A DNA stretch of 64,000 nt from Leptasterias polaris (GCA_037783415.1 JAZGTN010000148.1:434001-498000); one strand, 5' to 3'. Positions 44,901-51,324 are shown, counted from the stretch's first letter. Made by a program: numbers and translations. The notes: a model not told the origin generated them from the sequence alone.

Positions 44901-45867
44901 TGATCATTTACGTATGCATGCAAGCCAGGCAGCTGCTGCTTCTTACGGCTATCCAGCAACCTCTCGTTTGATATTACCAAGTAGGCAAATGACCTCGCAC
45001 CAATCCACATCTGCATTCACTCCTCATGATCCATATTCAAGACAGTCTGCATTTAGAATGCAGAGGCCTAGTCACTCTTTTTATCCACAGTATATGCAAG
45101 AGGCAGATCAGCTAGCGAGACAGCAGTATCAGCAACACATGCATCACCGAGCAGCAGGATTGGGTGCTGGACCACTTTATCAAACTCCACGACCAACTCG
45201 TACACATCCAGACATGGCTTTTTATACACAGGTATTTAATTGTGTACAGCATGTTTATCCAACATTTGTTGTGAATGATGGGACCTTTGTACTTTTGTTG
45301 TATGTAAATAATGTGATTTTTCCTCTTGTTAAATTTTGATTATCCCTCCTTAGTCTTGGTAAAAATTTATCAAGTTGAGCAACAATATGTGAGACCATTT
45401 AATAGCAGCATGGTGCATGACATCATATTGCAGGCTGGCATATTCAAAACCACAATGGATGATGTTTAATGGTCTGACTGGAGGGTTAAAAAGGAGTTTA
45501 GGTGGAATTTGGACAAACAATCTGATAGCACAGGGTCAGGAAGTAATGTGTTTATTCATTGTTTGTAAAATGTGACTGCTACTGAATATAGAATTATGTT
45601 TTCTATTGAAATGTAGGTTTGTTTTGTTGCAATGCATAGAACATTTAAATGTTTATCCAGCATTTAAAGGCATTTGGTGCCTACTTGTTATTTGAGTGCC
45701 TTTCTTTAAATTCATCTTCATCTAAAATGTTATTTTGATATTTGTTTTGACAGCATGGTATTGGGAATGCAGTATTAAGCAGTCAGCCATCCAGTAGTGT
45801 TGGAGCACCATTGCCCCACGATCCATCCCTTGTGTCCCGTTCATCTCATATGTCAGGATACAAGTGA
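8818..45867 (+). CDS. CECR2: CECR2 chromatin-remodeling subunit (DDT plus bromodomain), 13 coding exons
   Basis: Joined coding exons: 8818-8952, 13522-13628, 13802-13988, 18757-18899, 19105-19245, 21234-22245, 22691-22780, 23146-23263, 23412-23507, 40015-40172, 40812-40872, 42542-45231, 45754-45867. All introns are GT-AG and all phases agree, giving 5,052 nt and 1,683 residues plus stop. Residues about 19-190 match the vertebrate CECR2 N-terminus/DDT region ([40 protein letters not shown]). About 528-620 is a WHIM-like block ([17 protein letters not shown]). About 675-772 is the bromodomain, with the acetyl-lysine-binding Asn in EYNGPGNEY. The rest is disordered and Q/S/H/P-rich. In vertebrates CECR2 pairs with ISWI ATPases (SNF2L/SNF2H) in CERF complexes and binds acetylated histones; the same nuclear role is inferred. 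The start ATG opens directly into the conserved block. The 5' UTR is not defined. Confidence 0.93.
9263..10362 (+). repeat. Dispersed host repeat, copy A (interrupted)
   Basis: The left part, TTTTCCTTCCCAGAATGCATC to ATATCCCC, and the right part from CCTGGAAGTGTGACTTTG to GAGGCTGGTG match copy B at 52636-53377 closely. Shared landmarks are GAGCGCGCTGTCAAAGGACG and GTTAGAGACGTACGCGGAG. Copy A has about 37 extra bases near 10315-10352. An unrelated palindromic element splits the left end. Class of the host repeat unknown; no ORF. Confidence 0.75.
9299..9920. mobile_element. Long-TIR fold-back element with 9-bp target duplication
   Basis: The element at 9308-9911 (604 bp) begins TAGCCCCACTTCTGTGGC and ends GCCACAGAAGTGGGGCTA. 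It is flanked by identical 9-mers CCTGGAAGT (9299-9307 and 9912-9920). The arms continue inward for over 200 bp, through GCGCATTCCCTAC and TCGGAGTAAGTCGCACAAT in inverse order, around a ~130-bp loop. The right arm carries an extra segment. The 9-bp duplication suggests a Mutator-like MITE (inference). Confidence 0.85.
13002..13403. mobile_element. TTAA-bounded MITE (Kolobok/T2-like)
   Basis: Left end TTAAGGCAGGGTGCACT at 13002; right end AGTGTACCCTGCCTTTAA to 13403. They are inverted copies of TTAAAGGCAGGGT.CACT, followed inward by TGGTAAT on both sides. Insertion at TTAA with termini starting AGG is characteristic of Kolobok/T2-type elements. I also recall very similar repeats from sea-star sequence, but cannot verify that here. 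Lies in CECR2 intron 1, about 120 bp upstream of exon 2. Confidence 0.75.
13522..13628 (+). CDS. CECR2: CECR2 exon 2 (DDT)
   Basis: Encodes [20 protein letters not shown] and a following hydrophobic stretch (LVVQLLCG), then GRKDIS. Flanked by a CAG acceptor and donor GTAAGT; phase 0 in, phase 2 out. Corresponds to the ELEAAL...ISDLIACLLQG stretch of vertebrate CECR2. Confidence 0.92.
13802..13988 (+). CDS. CECR2: CECR2 exon 3 (DDT core)
   Basis: Phase 2 in, phase 0 out. Encodes [39 protein letters not shown] and ATDVSVLK. The LHxLCDYRLD motif is the hallmark of the DDT fold and is fully kept. Acceptor ATTAG, donor GTAATT. Confidence 0.93.
17120..17262. repeat. Imperfect inverted repeat
   Basis: GGTAATGACCTTGGTTGG near 17138 is mirrored by CCAACCTGGTCATTACC near 17220. 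The arms are about 60 bp including GGGTCTTC and GAAGACTGGGTCC at the outer edges. A degraded MITE is likely. Confidence 0.55.
17478..17530 (-). repeat. Repeat motif with GTCGAAACGTCAGG hairpin (copy 1)
   Basis: On the minus strand the motif reads GAAAGACTCTGCTAGGGTC then GAAACGTCAGG: a short GACTCT/AGGGTC stem followed by GAAAC. A second copy, similarly oriented, lies at 49803-49870. Such stem-then-GAAAC motifs resemble degenerate hammerhead-ribozyme relics of Penelope-like elements, but the CTGANGA box is not intact, so this is only a resemblance. Confidence 0.4.
17990..18130 (-). mobile_element. tRNA-derived SINE (family V), minus strand
   Basis: Reverse strand gives TAGCTCAGTTGGTAGAGCGC (A box) and GGTTCAAATCCCACTCTA (B box), with an adjoining segment (CAACATAGGGCT) shared with the copy at 5575-5830. 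The anticodon arm differs between copies, as expected for SINE relics rather than a tRNA gene. Sits in CECR2 intron 3. Confidence 0.7.
18204..18290 (+). mobile_element. SINE 3' tail fragment
   Basis: Matches the tail of the Leu-type SINEs at 35351 and 58883: ATACCTTGTA, then GAGC(A/G)CTTTGA, then AAAG(T/C)GCTTTATAAGAACTGC. No Leu-type head precedes it; it abuts the family V SINE. Confidence 0.55.
18757..18899 (+). CDS. CECR2: CECR2 exon 4
   Basis: Phase 0 in, phase 2 out. Encodes [18 protein letters not shown] and [17 protein letters not shown], matching the [27 protein letters not shown] block of the CECR2 family. The exon ends in a basic stretch that continues into exon 5. Confidence 0.93.
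19105..19245 (+). CDS. CECR2: CECR2 exon 5 (Lys/Arg-rich linker)
   Basis: 141 nt, phase 2 in and out. Nearly half the residues are K or R ([16 protein letters not shown], then [10 protein letters not shown]). Likely nuclear-localisation or DNA-contacting linker (inference). It can splice to exon 6, or, in the same phase, to the candidate terminal exon at 20193. Confidence 0.88.
20193..20280 (+). CDS. Candidate alternative terminal exon of CECR2
   Basis: A long T-rich tract ending TTTGTCTTAG precedes an 88-nt segment. In the phase left by exon 5 it encodes [18 protein letters not shown] and [11 protein letters not shown], then TAA at 20278. AATAAA overlaps the stop (20276-20281), with another at 20449. 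Joined to exons 1-5 it would give a 266-residue protein with the DDT region but no bromodomain. The basic/Ser composition continues exon 5's. No homologous isoform is known to me and no transcript data are available, so this is a prediction only. Confidence 0.35.
20571..20960 (-). pseudogene. Non-LTR retrotransposon RT C-terminal fragment (Jockey/CR1-like)
   Basis: Reading the minus strand: [20 protein letters not shown] then [17 protein letters not shown], an in-frame [22 protein letters not shown], and a terminal [16 protein letters not shown]. This is the YxxxIRPVLEYxxPVWxxGLT...QKRxxxxI...Y..AL signature at the end of many CR1/Jockey-type reverse transcriptases, including the conserved RFRxSPxPYLTxLLN close. 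5'-truncated and broken by one stop, so inactive. Its 3' noncoding end probably extends leftward toward 20290. Confidence 0.8.
21234..22245 (+). CDS. CECR2: CECR2 exon 6 (Lys/Ser-rich linker and WHIM-like block)
   Basis: 1,012 nt, phase 2 in, phase 0 out. The first ~290 residues are low-complexity Lys/Ser/Thr-rich with acidic patches ([23 protein letters not shown]) and many possible phosphorylation sites. The last ~48 residues are conserved: [20 protein letters not shown] then [21 protein letters not shown]. These match WWLLCQTEEEWRQVTESF...QLYKLLSEDFLPEI of vertebrate CECR2. The linker is much longer than in the vertebrate protein, and its sequence is not conserved. Confidence 0.92.
22246..22690 (+). 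other. CECR2 intron 6
   Basis: 445 bp of AT-rich sequence with nothing recognisable. The exon 6 frame would stop at 22270 if the intron were retained. Confidence 0.7.
22691..22780 (+). CDS. CECR2: CECR2 exon 7
   Basis: 90 nt, phase 0 to phase 0. Encodes [19 protein letters not shown] then [11 protein letters not shown]. Aligns with the KGKRPQRTKAELHPRWMSD region downstream of DFLPEI in vertebrates. Donor GTTAGT. Confidence 0.85.
22781..23145 (+). other. CECR2 intron 7
   Basis: 365 bp; no structure seen. Confidence 0.7.
23146..23263 (+). CDS. CECR2: CECR2 exon 8 (charged helix)
   Basis: 118 nt, phase 0 in, phase 1 out. Encodes [20 protein letters not shown] then [15 protein letters not shown], a highly charged helix or coiled-coil candidate. 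It corresponds to the KRKEEEEERQ...KEQEQ stretch of vertebrate CECR2. CAG acceptor, donor GTAATT. Confidence 0.85.
23412..23507 (+). CDS. CECR2: CECR2 exon 9
   Basis: 96 nt, phase 1 in and out. Encodes [20 protein letters not shown] then [12 protein letters not shown]. The last G joins TG of exon 10 to make Val of the bromodomain start ([17 protein letters not shown]). The phase match across the 16.5-kb intron is the main support for the join. Donor GTAAGG. Confidence 0.82.
24129..25496. mobile_element. PIF/Harbinger-like TIR transposon, non-autonomous
   Basis: The element at 24132-25493 (1,362 bp) starts GGCGCTCGGTCCAAATAGAA and ends with the reverse complement TTCTATTTGGACCGAGCGCC. Near-identity continues through GGTTCGGCAAC. 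It is flanked by TTA on both sides (24129-24131, 25494-25496). TTA target duplications with GG-starting TIRs are typical of PIF/Harbinger. No transposase or Myb-like gene is recognisable inside. A smaller MITE is nested at 24628. A truncated relative of the left portion is at 37268-37510. Confidence 0.8.
24628..24764. mobile_element. Small nested MITE
   Basis: CTCAAACCTAGGCTTGAG at the left is mirrored by CCCAAGCCGAGGTTTGA at the right; about 137 bp including an A run. A second copy with the same interior (AAATACACGCTGTAGCAAA) lies at 51955-52090. Confidence 0.65.
25780..26230. repeat. Degenerate AT-rich satellite, left part
   Basis: Loose ~28-bp units (TTTCGAACGC..CAAATA, TTTATTGCCAGTG) with a clearer ~114-bp period: TTTCGAAC recurs at 26046 and 26160. 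The same sequence (GTGCTCTCGGAATA, TTATTGC) resumes at 29985-30130, so the array is interrupted by the insertion nest between. Confidence 0.6.
26687..27212 (+). mobile_element. piggyBac-like element, internally deleted, with perfect TIRs
   Basis: TTAACTCTTTCAGTGCC at the left (26687) and its exact reverse complement at the right end (to 27212): TTAA target duplication plus a 13-bp TIR, as in piggyBac elements. The subterminal left side has three ~45-bp repeats, each built on the palindrome CTCGTACATGTACGAG (near 26707, 26750 and 26797), a layout typical of transposase-binding sites. Inside is the 3' end of a transposase gene. It is inserted in a LINE reverse-transcriptase gene. Confidence 0.9.
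26856..27047 (+). pseudogene. piggyBac transposase C-terminal Cys-rich remnant
   Basis: This frame ends [17 protein letters not shown] then [20 protein letters not shown], then TGA at 27045. The C..C / PLC...CF..YH pattern followed by an immediate stop is the C-terminal cysteine-rich domain of piggyBac transposases. In the family this domain recognises the terminal repeats. The catalytic DDD core and N-terminus are absent, so this is the surviving 3' end of an internally deleted element. Assignment rests on motif recognition only. Confidence 0.7.
29985..30130. repeat. Degenerate AT-rich satellite, right part
   Basis: TTGAACGCTTCAAATAATTT then GTGCTCTCGGAATAAATTAT and GCAAAAAATAA match the satellite at 26160-26225 closely. 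It is the continuation of the same array on the far side of the insertion nest. Confidence 0.6.
31921..32262 (-). mobile_element. tRNA-Leu-derived SINE, minus strand, tail missing
   Basis: Reverse complement gives the tRNA-Leu-like head GTCGTGGCCGAGTGG...GGTTCGAATCCCAGTCGTGA and the body ending at CATACCTTGT.GGAAAAATACTG. After that it diverges from the tail of the + strand copies, so the 3' tail has been lost or replaced. Confidence 0.75.
34380..34925. repeat. Degenerate ~28-bp tandem repeat
   Basis: Repeated variants of CGAAATACGCTTTCGTTCCC with units of about 27-29 bp, heavily diverged (TTTCGTTCCCTGAAGATACG, TTTTGTTCTCTCGCGATGAG, and so on). The motif TTTCGTTC is loosely shared with the satellite at 25780-26230. 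Confidence 0.6.
35351..35770 (+). mobile_element. tRNA-Leu-derived SINE, + strand, full length
   Basis: Head TGTCGTGGCCGAGCGGATAA (A box) with a long variable arm and GGTTCGAATCCCAGTCGTGA (B box); CAA in the anticodon position, as in tRNA-Leu. A ~230-bp body follows, then GAGCGCTTTGAGACACC, AAAGCGCTTTATAAGAACTG and an ATT repeat. It is nested in the Kolobok-like element. The copy at 57330-57645 shows the unoccupied site. Confidence 0.88.
35880..36060 (+). repeat. Dispersed repeat, forward copy
   Basis: CCCACCACTAATTGCAAAAG, then ATGTCAC..AGCACCATA.TAAAAG, then AAATTTGCATAATAT. The same series occurs inverted at 39762-39900, 3.9 kb downstream in the same intron. Confidence 0.65.
36802..36835 (+). 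ncRNA. Hammerhead-ribozyme-like motif
   Basis: CTGAAGA (fits the CUGANGA core) is followed by CGAGCAG, loop AGTATA, CTGTTC (a stem with one G-T pair), then GAAAC and GTC. A strict hammerhead has no extra base between CUGANGA and stem II; here one C must bulge or pair with the G of GAAA. So it is either a relic or a hammerhead-like hairpin of a retroelement. Penelope-like elements are known to carry hammerheads. No reverse transcriptase is visible next to it. Confidence 0.3.
37268..37510 (+). mobile_element. Truncated Harbinger-like element copy
   Basis: Matches the left part of the element at 24132: GTTGCCAAACGGTTC, CATTTGCCAAA.GGTTGGGA, AGCTTATCTGGTCCTC and TTGTATTGGGATTATAGCT. Terminal repeats are missing on both sides. 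Confidence 0.7.
37658..38694 (+). mobile_element. Element with ~140-bp internal repeats, copy 2
   Basis: Starts near ATGCCCCCCGATGGCGAAGT and ends CGGGGCATTTGTGTTT, with GCCCC/GGGGC loosely inverted at the ends. It carries four to five direct repeats of ~120-145 bp, from about 37945 to 38680. Each unit has CAACTCCAAACTTGGTTTGT, a GGGATCCCC-like block, TTTTGGACCC and GTCAAGGTCATTATGGCT. The open frames (up to 121 codons) merely follow the repeats. A similar arrangement is common in invertebrate genomes, but I cannot name the superfamily. Confidence 0.65.
38724..39757 (-). pseudogene. LINE reverse-transcriptase fragment (CR1/L2-like), minus strand
   Basis: Minus-strand translation shows the catalytic YADD box ([16 protein letters not shown], about 39690-39707), then [39 protein letters not shown] and, after one in-frame TGA (39397-39399), [38 protein letters not shown] and [18 protein letters not shown]. 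The 3' end is an AT-repeat tail at 38724-38743 preceded by a GCGC(A/T)TT.. block. 5'-truncated upstream of [16 protein letters not shown]. Only one stop interrupts the RT, so the copy is young relative to others here. Confidence 0.88.
39762..39900 (-). repeat. Dispersed repeat, inverted copy
   Basis: Reverse complement of the repeat at 35880-36060. It abuts the 5' truncation point of the LINE, so the LINE probably inserted into or beside it. Confidence 0.65.
40015..40172 (+). CDS. CECR2: CECR2 exon 10 (bromodomain, first half)
   Basis: 158 nt, phase 1 in, phase 0 out. Encodes [40 protein letters not shown] and [16 protein letters not shown], the VxxxYAPxYYxII and the KPM are bromodomain hallmarks (ZA loop). 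The usual Asp after PM is Cys here (PMCLALI instead of PMDLSTI). Confidence 0.95.
40173..40811 (+). other. CECR2 intron 10
   Basis: 639 bp, AT-rich. A 64-codon open frame at 40429-40623 is not conserved. No repeat recognised. Confidence 0.7.
40812..40872 (+). CDS. CECR2: CECR2 exon 11 (bromodomain, BC loop with Asn)
   Basis: 61 nt, phase 0 in, phase 1 out. Encodes [20 protein letters not shown]. The Asn of EYNG occupies the acetyl-lysine-contacting position. Donor GTAACA. Confidence 0.95.
40873..42541 (+). other. CECR2 intron 11
   Basis: 1.67 kb. Contains the 31/32-bp minisatellite at 41705-42092. Otherwise AT-rich without recognisable features. Confidence 0.7.
41705..42092 (+). repeat. 31/32-bp minisatellite in CECR2 intron 11
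   Basis: About 12 tandem units of the form CAACTCATTACAGGCAGG plus ATTTGTTTGTTAGT (32 bp), with 31-bp variants reading CAACTAATACAGG. GGCAGG and GGACGG alternate independently of the length variant, indicating unequal exchange within the array. Confidence 0.92.
42542..45231 (+). CDS. CECR2: CECR2 exon 12 (bromodomain end and long disordered tail)
   Basis: 2,690 nt, phase 1 in, phase 0 out. It opens with [20 protein letters not shown], the last bromodomain helix. Acidic segments follow with SUMO-type sites ([13 protein letters not shown]), then about 800 residues rich in Gln, Ser, His and Pro, without repeats or known domains. This large tail corresponds in position and bias to the C-terminal half of vertebrate CECR2. 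Donor GTATTT. If the next intron were retained, the frame would add 35 residues and stop at 45339. Confidence 0.95.
45232..45753 (+). other. CECR2 intron 12
   Basis: 522 bp, AT-rich, no recognisable repeat. It ends in TTTGTTTTGACAG. Confidence 0.75.
45754..45867 (+). CDS. CECR2: CECR2 exon 13 (C-terminus, stop TGA)
   Basis: 114 nt, phase 0. Encodes [17 protein letters not shown] then [20 protein letters not shown] and TGA at 45865. Composition continues the tail of exon 12. The clean acceptor and short in-frame end support it as the terminal coding exon. Confidence 0.82.
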   Translation, partial: HGIGNAVLSSQPSSSVGAPLPHDPSLVSRSSHMSGYK

Positions 45868-46265
45868 TTATTTCTACAAATTAATGTTGATTTGGCAATG
45901 GGATTAATGTAAACATTGTCTACGGATCAGATTGCCTACTATTTCATTTCAGTAGTAACAGTTATGGTTTGTTTATCCTGTCTCATAATGTTCAGATGCA
46001 TTTTGATAGTTTCCCTTAAAATGAGTGTTTTGAAGTATAAAGAGTTTTAAGGTGCTGTAAGTTTTTTGCCATTTGACTTTGGGTGATTTAAATTTAATGC
46101 AGTAGCTTAAGAGTTCATATAAATATACGCATTTTCTGTTTATCAACACATCCTCCAAGTTAAAAATGTGAGGGAAATAGTGCAGTCTTGTTTCATATTT
46201 TTTCCATTTGAAAAACTTAACTCAAAAGCAAATACTGTATGAAATTAATTATTTTTGATTCAGCA

Positions 46266-46905
46266 ACTACATAGTGTCATTGCTCAACTACATAGTGTCA
46301 TTACTCAACTACGCAGTGTCCATTGCTCAACTAAGCAGGGTCATTGCTCAGTTACGCAGTGTCATTGCTCAACTACACAGTGTCATTGCTCAACTACATA
46401 GTGTCATTGCTCAACTACATAGTGTCATTACTCAACTACGCAGTGTCCATTGCTCAACTAAGCAGGGTCATTGCTCAGTTACGCAGTGTCATTGCTCAAC
46501 TACGCAGTGTCATTGCTCAACTACATAGTGTCATTGCTCAACTACGCAGTGTCATTGCTCAGTTATGCAGTGTCATTGCTCAACTACGCAGTGTCATTGC
46601 TCAACTACGCAGTGTCATTGCTCAACTACATAGTGTCATTGCTCAACTACGCAGTGTCATTGCTCAACTACATAGTGTCATTGCTCAACTACGCAGTGTC
46701 ATTGCTCAGTTATGCAGTGTCATTGCTCAACTACGCAGTGTCATTGCTCCACTACGCAGTGTCTTTGCTCCACTCTGCAGTGTCTTTGCTCCACTATGCA
46801 GTGTCATTGCTCCACTATGCAGTGTCATTGCTCCACTATGCAGTGTCATTGCTCCACTCTGCAGTGTCTTTGCTCAACAACGCAGTGTCATTGCTCATGA
46901 GATGA
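46266..46905 (+). repeat. 21-bp minisatellite in the CECR2 3' UTR
   Basis: About 30 units of a 21-mer with core ATTGCTCAACTACGCAGTG. There is a higher-order duplication: a block containing a 22-bp unit (GTCCATTGCTCAACTAAGC) recurs 127 bp on (46299 and 46426), and a TTATGCAG variant recurs 147 bp on. The last eight units shift to CTCCACTATGCAG. The unit length is a multiple of three and no + frame has a stop, which creates spurious frames up to 205 codons. Confidence 0.95.
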
Positions 46906-47858
46906 TTGTTTATTGTTGGGTATGTTATAAATTAGCTGAAATTCATAGTTCAATTTCATAGTTCAAATTGATGCTTGAATTGGGTTGAAATCTTACCCAA
47001 GCATTGACTGATATAATACAACTATCATTTGATTATCAATTAGTATGTATTTATTGACCCATCATGGTACTGTGTATGAGGGGCATTTAGGACTCTTTAA
47101 TGGGGTTGCCCGAAAATAAACAAGGATACATTCTCAAAAGTGGACTTAGGATTATATAAAAATGGTTTATAGTTGTTACAATACATAAGTTCGGAAGGGC
47201 AAGACGGAAAAATGCGCTAGTGGGAGAATAGTTGCAATTTAAGACCATTGTTGACATTCACCGATCCTGGTTTGGTCACAAGTACAGTCCTTGACCTGTT
47301 GAGTGCTAAGCCATGTGCATAGCAATCAACTGCCATTAATTTGAGTAACCACTTATCCCCAGTGAAGAGTTTTTGGTCTTTGATGGGTTTTTTTACACAT
47401 TATTCTAATAAACAGTATTTGCTCATATTTCCACATTTGTGGAGTGACCATTTACTGTCGGTCTAAAGTAACGTTTCTTCCTAATTTTGGAGTAACATCC
47501 AAATTCTGATAAACCTGACTTTTGAGAGCCATGTACATGTAGCATGTATATTGGGTATATTATTAGTATCTTTCACACCTGTGGTACAATGGCTGGCCTT
47601 AAGTGATGACTATTCACATGTCCAAATGTATTCCTCCAAAGTAGAAGCTTTGTAAGAATGTTTTGTGATTTGACCAAAACAGTTTAAGTTATGCTGTATC
47701 CTAGTGTAAGGTGTTTTTTAAACAGTCTAGATTTTGTTCATTATTTGTTTTAACTTGTAGCCTTGCAACTTGTCAGCTGTTGGGTTGATGTCCTCTGTTT
47801 AGTAAAAGGGATTATAGTATGATGTATACATCGGTGATTTCTCATTCCTCCGTTTTTC

Positions 47859-47864
47859 AATAAA
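47859..47864 (+). terminator. Polyadenylation signal AATAAA for CECR2
   Basis: CGTTTTTCAATAAAGATGCC. Of the AATAAA hexamers I noted downstream of the stop (47115, 47407, 47859) this is the most distal. It marks the likely main 3' end at about 47880. Confidence 0.45.
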
Positions 47865-49802
47865 GATGCCATCAAATTAGTTGGTCATATTTTAAAGCAA
47901 GTAACCTAAAAATTATTTGTTGTGAATTTTATGCATGCTCATAGACAAACATATTTTGATTGCAGCATCTGAAATAACCGTTGGTGTTTGGGGGTATTCA
48001 AATTTATTTTCTTGACCTTTACTATGATTCAGCTTGAGTTTTGGTACTGGTATGAACTTTATATAATTCAATAACTTCCAATCATGAATTTGTTTGTCAT
48101 TTATTTTTGTTCATAAAGATAATGTAAAATTTTCGACAGAGAGCTTCCATGTACTTGTTCCTATACAAGAAACTGTTATCACAAAATTGATTTTGTCTTC
48201 AACAAATACATTTATTTGTATTTGGCCATGTATCATTTTAATTAGTACTCGTAAATTTAGTTACCTTTTTTATTGCACAAATTGCATGATAATTGTTCCA
48301 CTCATCAGTGCAGCTTTTAGTTGTTAACTGTCTAGATAGCAATACAATATTTCAGTAGAAGCTACAGCAGAGTTTGTGTCAATGTTTATTGTTTAGAGAC
48401 AAATACTTTACCTGATCAGTTTGGACCGACTTTTTGTACCAACTAGTCCTATAAATTAATTGTCTGGTTTTTGGAAAGCTAGACCATGGATTTTTAGGAC
48501 TTCTAGTTGGATTTAAACTTTCAAACACTTTTTTCATTTTCCAGCATAAGTTACATTGTTGCTAGTAGTGTGTACATATTGGTTGTTCTTAATCCTCTTG
48601 TTTAATTTGTGCTAGGAAGCAATCAATATTGCAACAGAAGTCCACCAAATGCATGACAATTTTTGCATTAATATTGTCAAAGATGCATTGCTATTGGATC
48701 AATGGATATTTTCAAAGTTTCATTTGAGCAAAAACCTTCAAAGTGTGGATTTTGTATTTCTTTAACCAAACAACAAAATATATCAAGGTGTTTTATTTGA
48801 TGGGGGCAGAAAGTCCTGAAGTTGACTCTTCAGTGTCTGGTTCATTATTCATCCCAATAACATTGATAGATACACACTTGCACCTTTAATTGTGCGTAGA
48901 TAAAAGAGGAAGCCTCTAGCAGGTAAACCAAGTTTGTTTTTGTGCTAATGTGCATTTGTAGTGCAGTGTGGAGTAGATTGATGGCTCTTATTTGTCATTC
49001 AACAGGATTGATTAGACAGTATTAGGTAGAGCCAACTAAATATTTTAAAATAAAACTTGCTAGAATATGGCATCCTCAGTTTTTGTACAAGCGTTAAAGG
49101 TTATTGTTTTCTGAAGAAGCAATAAATTACTTGTTATCTAAACCTTCAGACTTCTTTATGAAGAAAATCCTGAGAAGTTGCTTTAGGTTATTTTTCTTTC
49201 TTTTGAATCTTTAATGACACGTCCTTGAAGTACTACCTCACAAACCCATGCTGAAAGAAAAATTGCATCAATTGGAATATGAGGTATTTGTATCAAGATT
49301 ACACTGTTTCTTGAGAGTTGAAAATCCCACTTTTTTGCAATAACATCTTTTGATAAGTACACGTATGCTTCTTTTTTCAGTGGTATTTGATTGGTAGAAT
49401 CTAATGTTGTTACATTCAATCTTTTTATATGAAAGATTTCTTATATTTTCCTGTGTATATTAATGTGTATTTTGTGGTGTTGATTGATTGTGTAATTTTT
49501 AACGATTATCTGAAGGAATGGGCAAAAATTGTTCCTTCAAATACATTAAAAGATGCAAATTGACATCCTGTGTGTCACTGTTGGGTCTGATATTTCAACT
49601 AATAGAAGAAGAAAAAATGAGCATGATGCCTGTACACTTTTATCTTAAGAAGGCCCCTATTCAAAATTCCCAATCATTTAAAGTACATGTTTTTTTGTGC
49701 AGGGGTTGTGTACCAGTTTTCCTTTCCCCTTTGATTTGTCTCCCTTAAAAAACTCTTCCAAGTCCTTGGAAGGGAGCACAAGCCTCACAACTTGCAACTA
49801 AT

Positions 49803-49870
49803 GGCCTGACGTTTCGACCCTAGCAGATTCTTTCTCGAAGGCTAAGTGACATGACAACACACATACAAGT
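49803..49870 (-). repeat. Repeat motif with GTCGAAACGTCAGG hairpin (copy 2)
   Basis: TAATGGCCTGACGTTTCGAC, CCTAGCAGA and TCTTTCTCGAAGGCTAA match copy 1 (17478-17530) almost base for base, followed in both by GACA.GACAACACACA. Confidence 0.55.
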
Positions 49871-50744
49871 GTAACGGAAGCAGTTCAACCTATTAAAATA
49901 ACCTATTCCTTTTCCACAGGTTTTAATAACCTGCTCTCTCCACAGGTTCCTGTGCCCATTTTAAATTTCTTGCATATCATCCTGCACATTGATTCTGTTT
50001 TATAATTACCCCCCCCCCAACAGAGTTGTCTTGTTTACTAAACTCTTTTCACTAGTTATTTTGCCCTGCTCCCTATTACTTGAATTATCCCTGAAGCGGC
50101 TAGCTTGCCCTCTAATTATGTCCTTTCATGCTTTGTGCATTACCCAAAATGCAGTTACCACCTTTATGGTCCAGTAACCAGTAATTTTCTGCCATTGTCC
50201 GCACTATTTTAATCTGGTTGGTTTTTAGCAACCCCATTGTTTGTTTATTAACAACTTTGATTGGATATTTATTATTTTTTTATGCCTTCCCATAATTTGT
50301 TGCTCCTCTTTTGCTATAAATGGATATATTTTTGTTTGATCTTGTCTATGCCTCTGACGAAGGTCCAGTTTGCACTGAATGCTAAGGCCATCTCCCCGTA
50401 CTAGTTTTGTATATATACAAATAAGTGTTTTAAAATCATATTTGAACACCCCAAAATGCACCTAATTGAAGCTAAAAAGCCTAAAGTGGCTTGTTTTAAT
50501 CATCATTTCGACCTCGGTCTACCATCATCATCAAATCTGTTACGGAGACAGTGGGTGATGGTGTATCTTCCTGGCATTCCCGTCATTCATGAGGGTTTTT
50601 AGCAATTGGAAACGCCATCAACTAACTGTATGCCTATTTTCAAGATAGGACTTGCACTTGCAAGTACATACCCATCAACCAGGTTACCCAAACACCCAGC
50701 AGGGCTGCCAGAAGAAGCTGAGTGGTCTAACCCTCCCCCAGCTC

Positions 50745-51215
50745 CAGTGGCTCCTCATCTTTCTCCGACGGTCTGGTTGAATGGAGCGATTGAAGGGTGC
50801 TTCAAGTGGTCACAACCCTCCAACAGCTCCTCGTCGATCTCCGACAGTGTGGCTGGCGTTAGGTTGAATGGAGCGATCGAAAGGTGCTCTGAGTGGTCAC
50901 AACCCTCCACCGGCTCCTCATTCATCTCTGACAGCCTGGCTGGCACCGAGTTGGATGGAGCTGTTAGAGAGTGCTCTGAGTGGTCACACCCTCTGAAGGT
51001 CTGACTGGCATTTGGTTGAATGGAGCGAGTGAAGGTTGCTCCGAGTGGTCACAAACCTCCCCCAGCTCCACCGGCTCCTCGTCAATCTCTGACAGCCTGG
51101 CTGGCATTGTTGTGTTGGTTGGAGCGGTTGGACGGTGTTCCGAGTGGTCACAACCCTCCCCCGCTCCACTGGCTCCTGGTCAATCTCTGACAGCCTGGCT
51201 GGCATTTGGTTGGAA
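50745..51215. repeat. Irregular tandem repeat, ~87-100 bp units
   Basis: Landmark GAGTGGTCACAACCCTCC recurs at about 50806, 50893, 50980, 51044 and 51144. TTGAATGGAGCG and TCTGACAGCCTGGCTGGC lie between. Both strands have open stretches; the minus frame gives repeated LSEIDEEPVEGCDHSEH-like peptides. No protein family recognised, and irregular spacing breaks the frame, so a noncoding minisatellite is favoured. Confidence 0.65.
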
Positions 51216-51324
51216 GAAGCTCCAATTCTTGGTTCTGTCTCCAATTCAGTCTGTGATCGTGGGGCCTAGCCCTGGCGGCCTTTCACTTTCGTATTGTATG
51301 ACGTCCTGGATATCAGGTACCATT

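Larger units (their letters stand above)
45868..47885 (+). other. CECR2 3' UTR (predicted)
   Basis: From the stop to the region after the AATAAA at 47859. Other AATAAA hexamers at 47115 and 47407 could give shorter forms. A 21-bp minisatellite occupies 46266-46905. The end is inferred from the hexamer only. Confidence 0.5.

Noticed and set aside
46344..46961. 205-codon open frame (VIAQLRS heptads)
   Set aside because: It is only the forward reading of the 21-bp minisatellite; all three frames are open there, and it lies downstream of the CECR2 stop.
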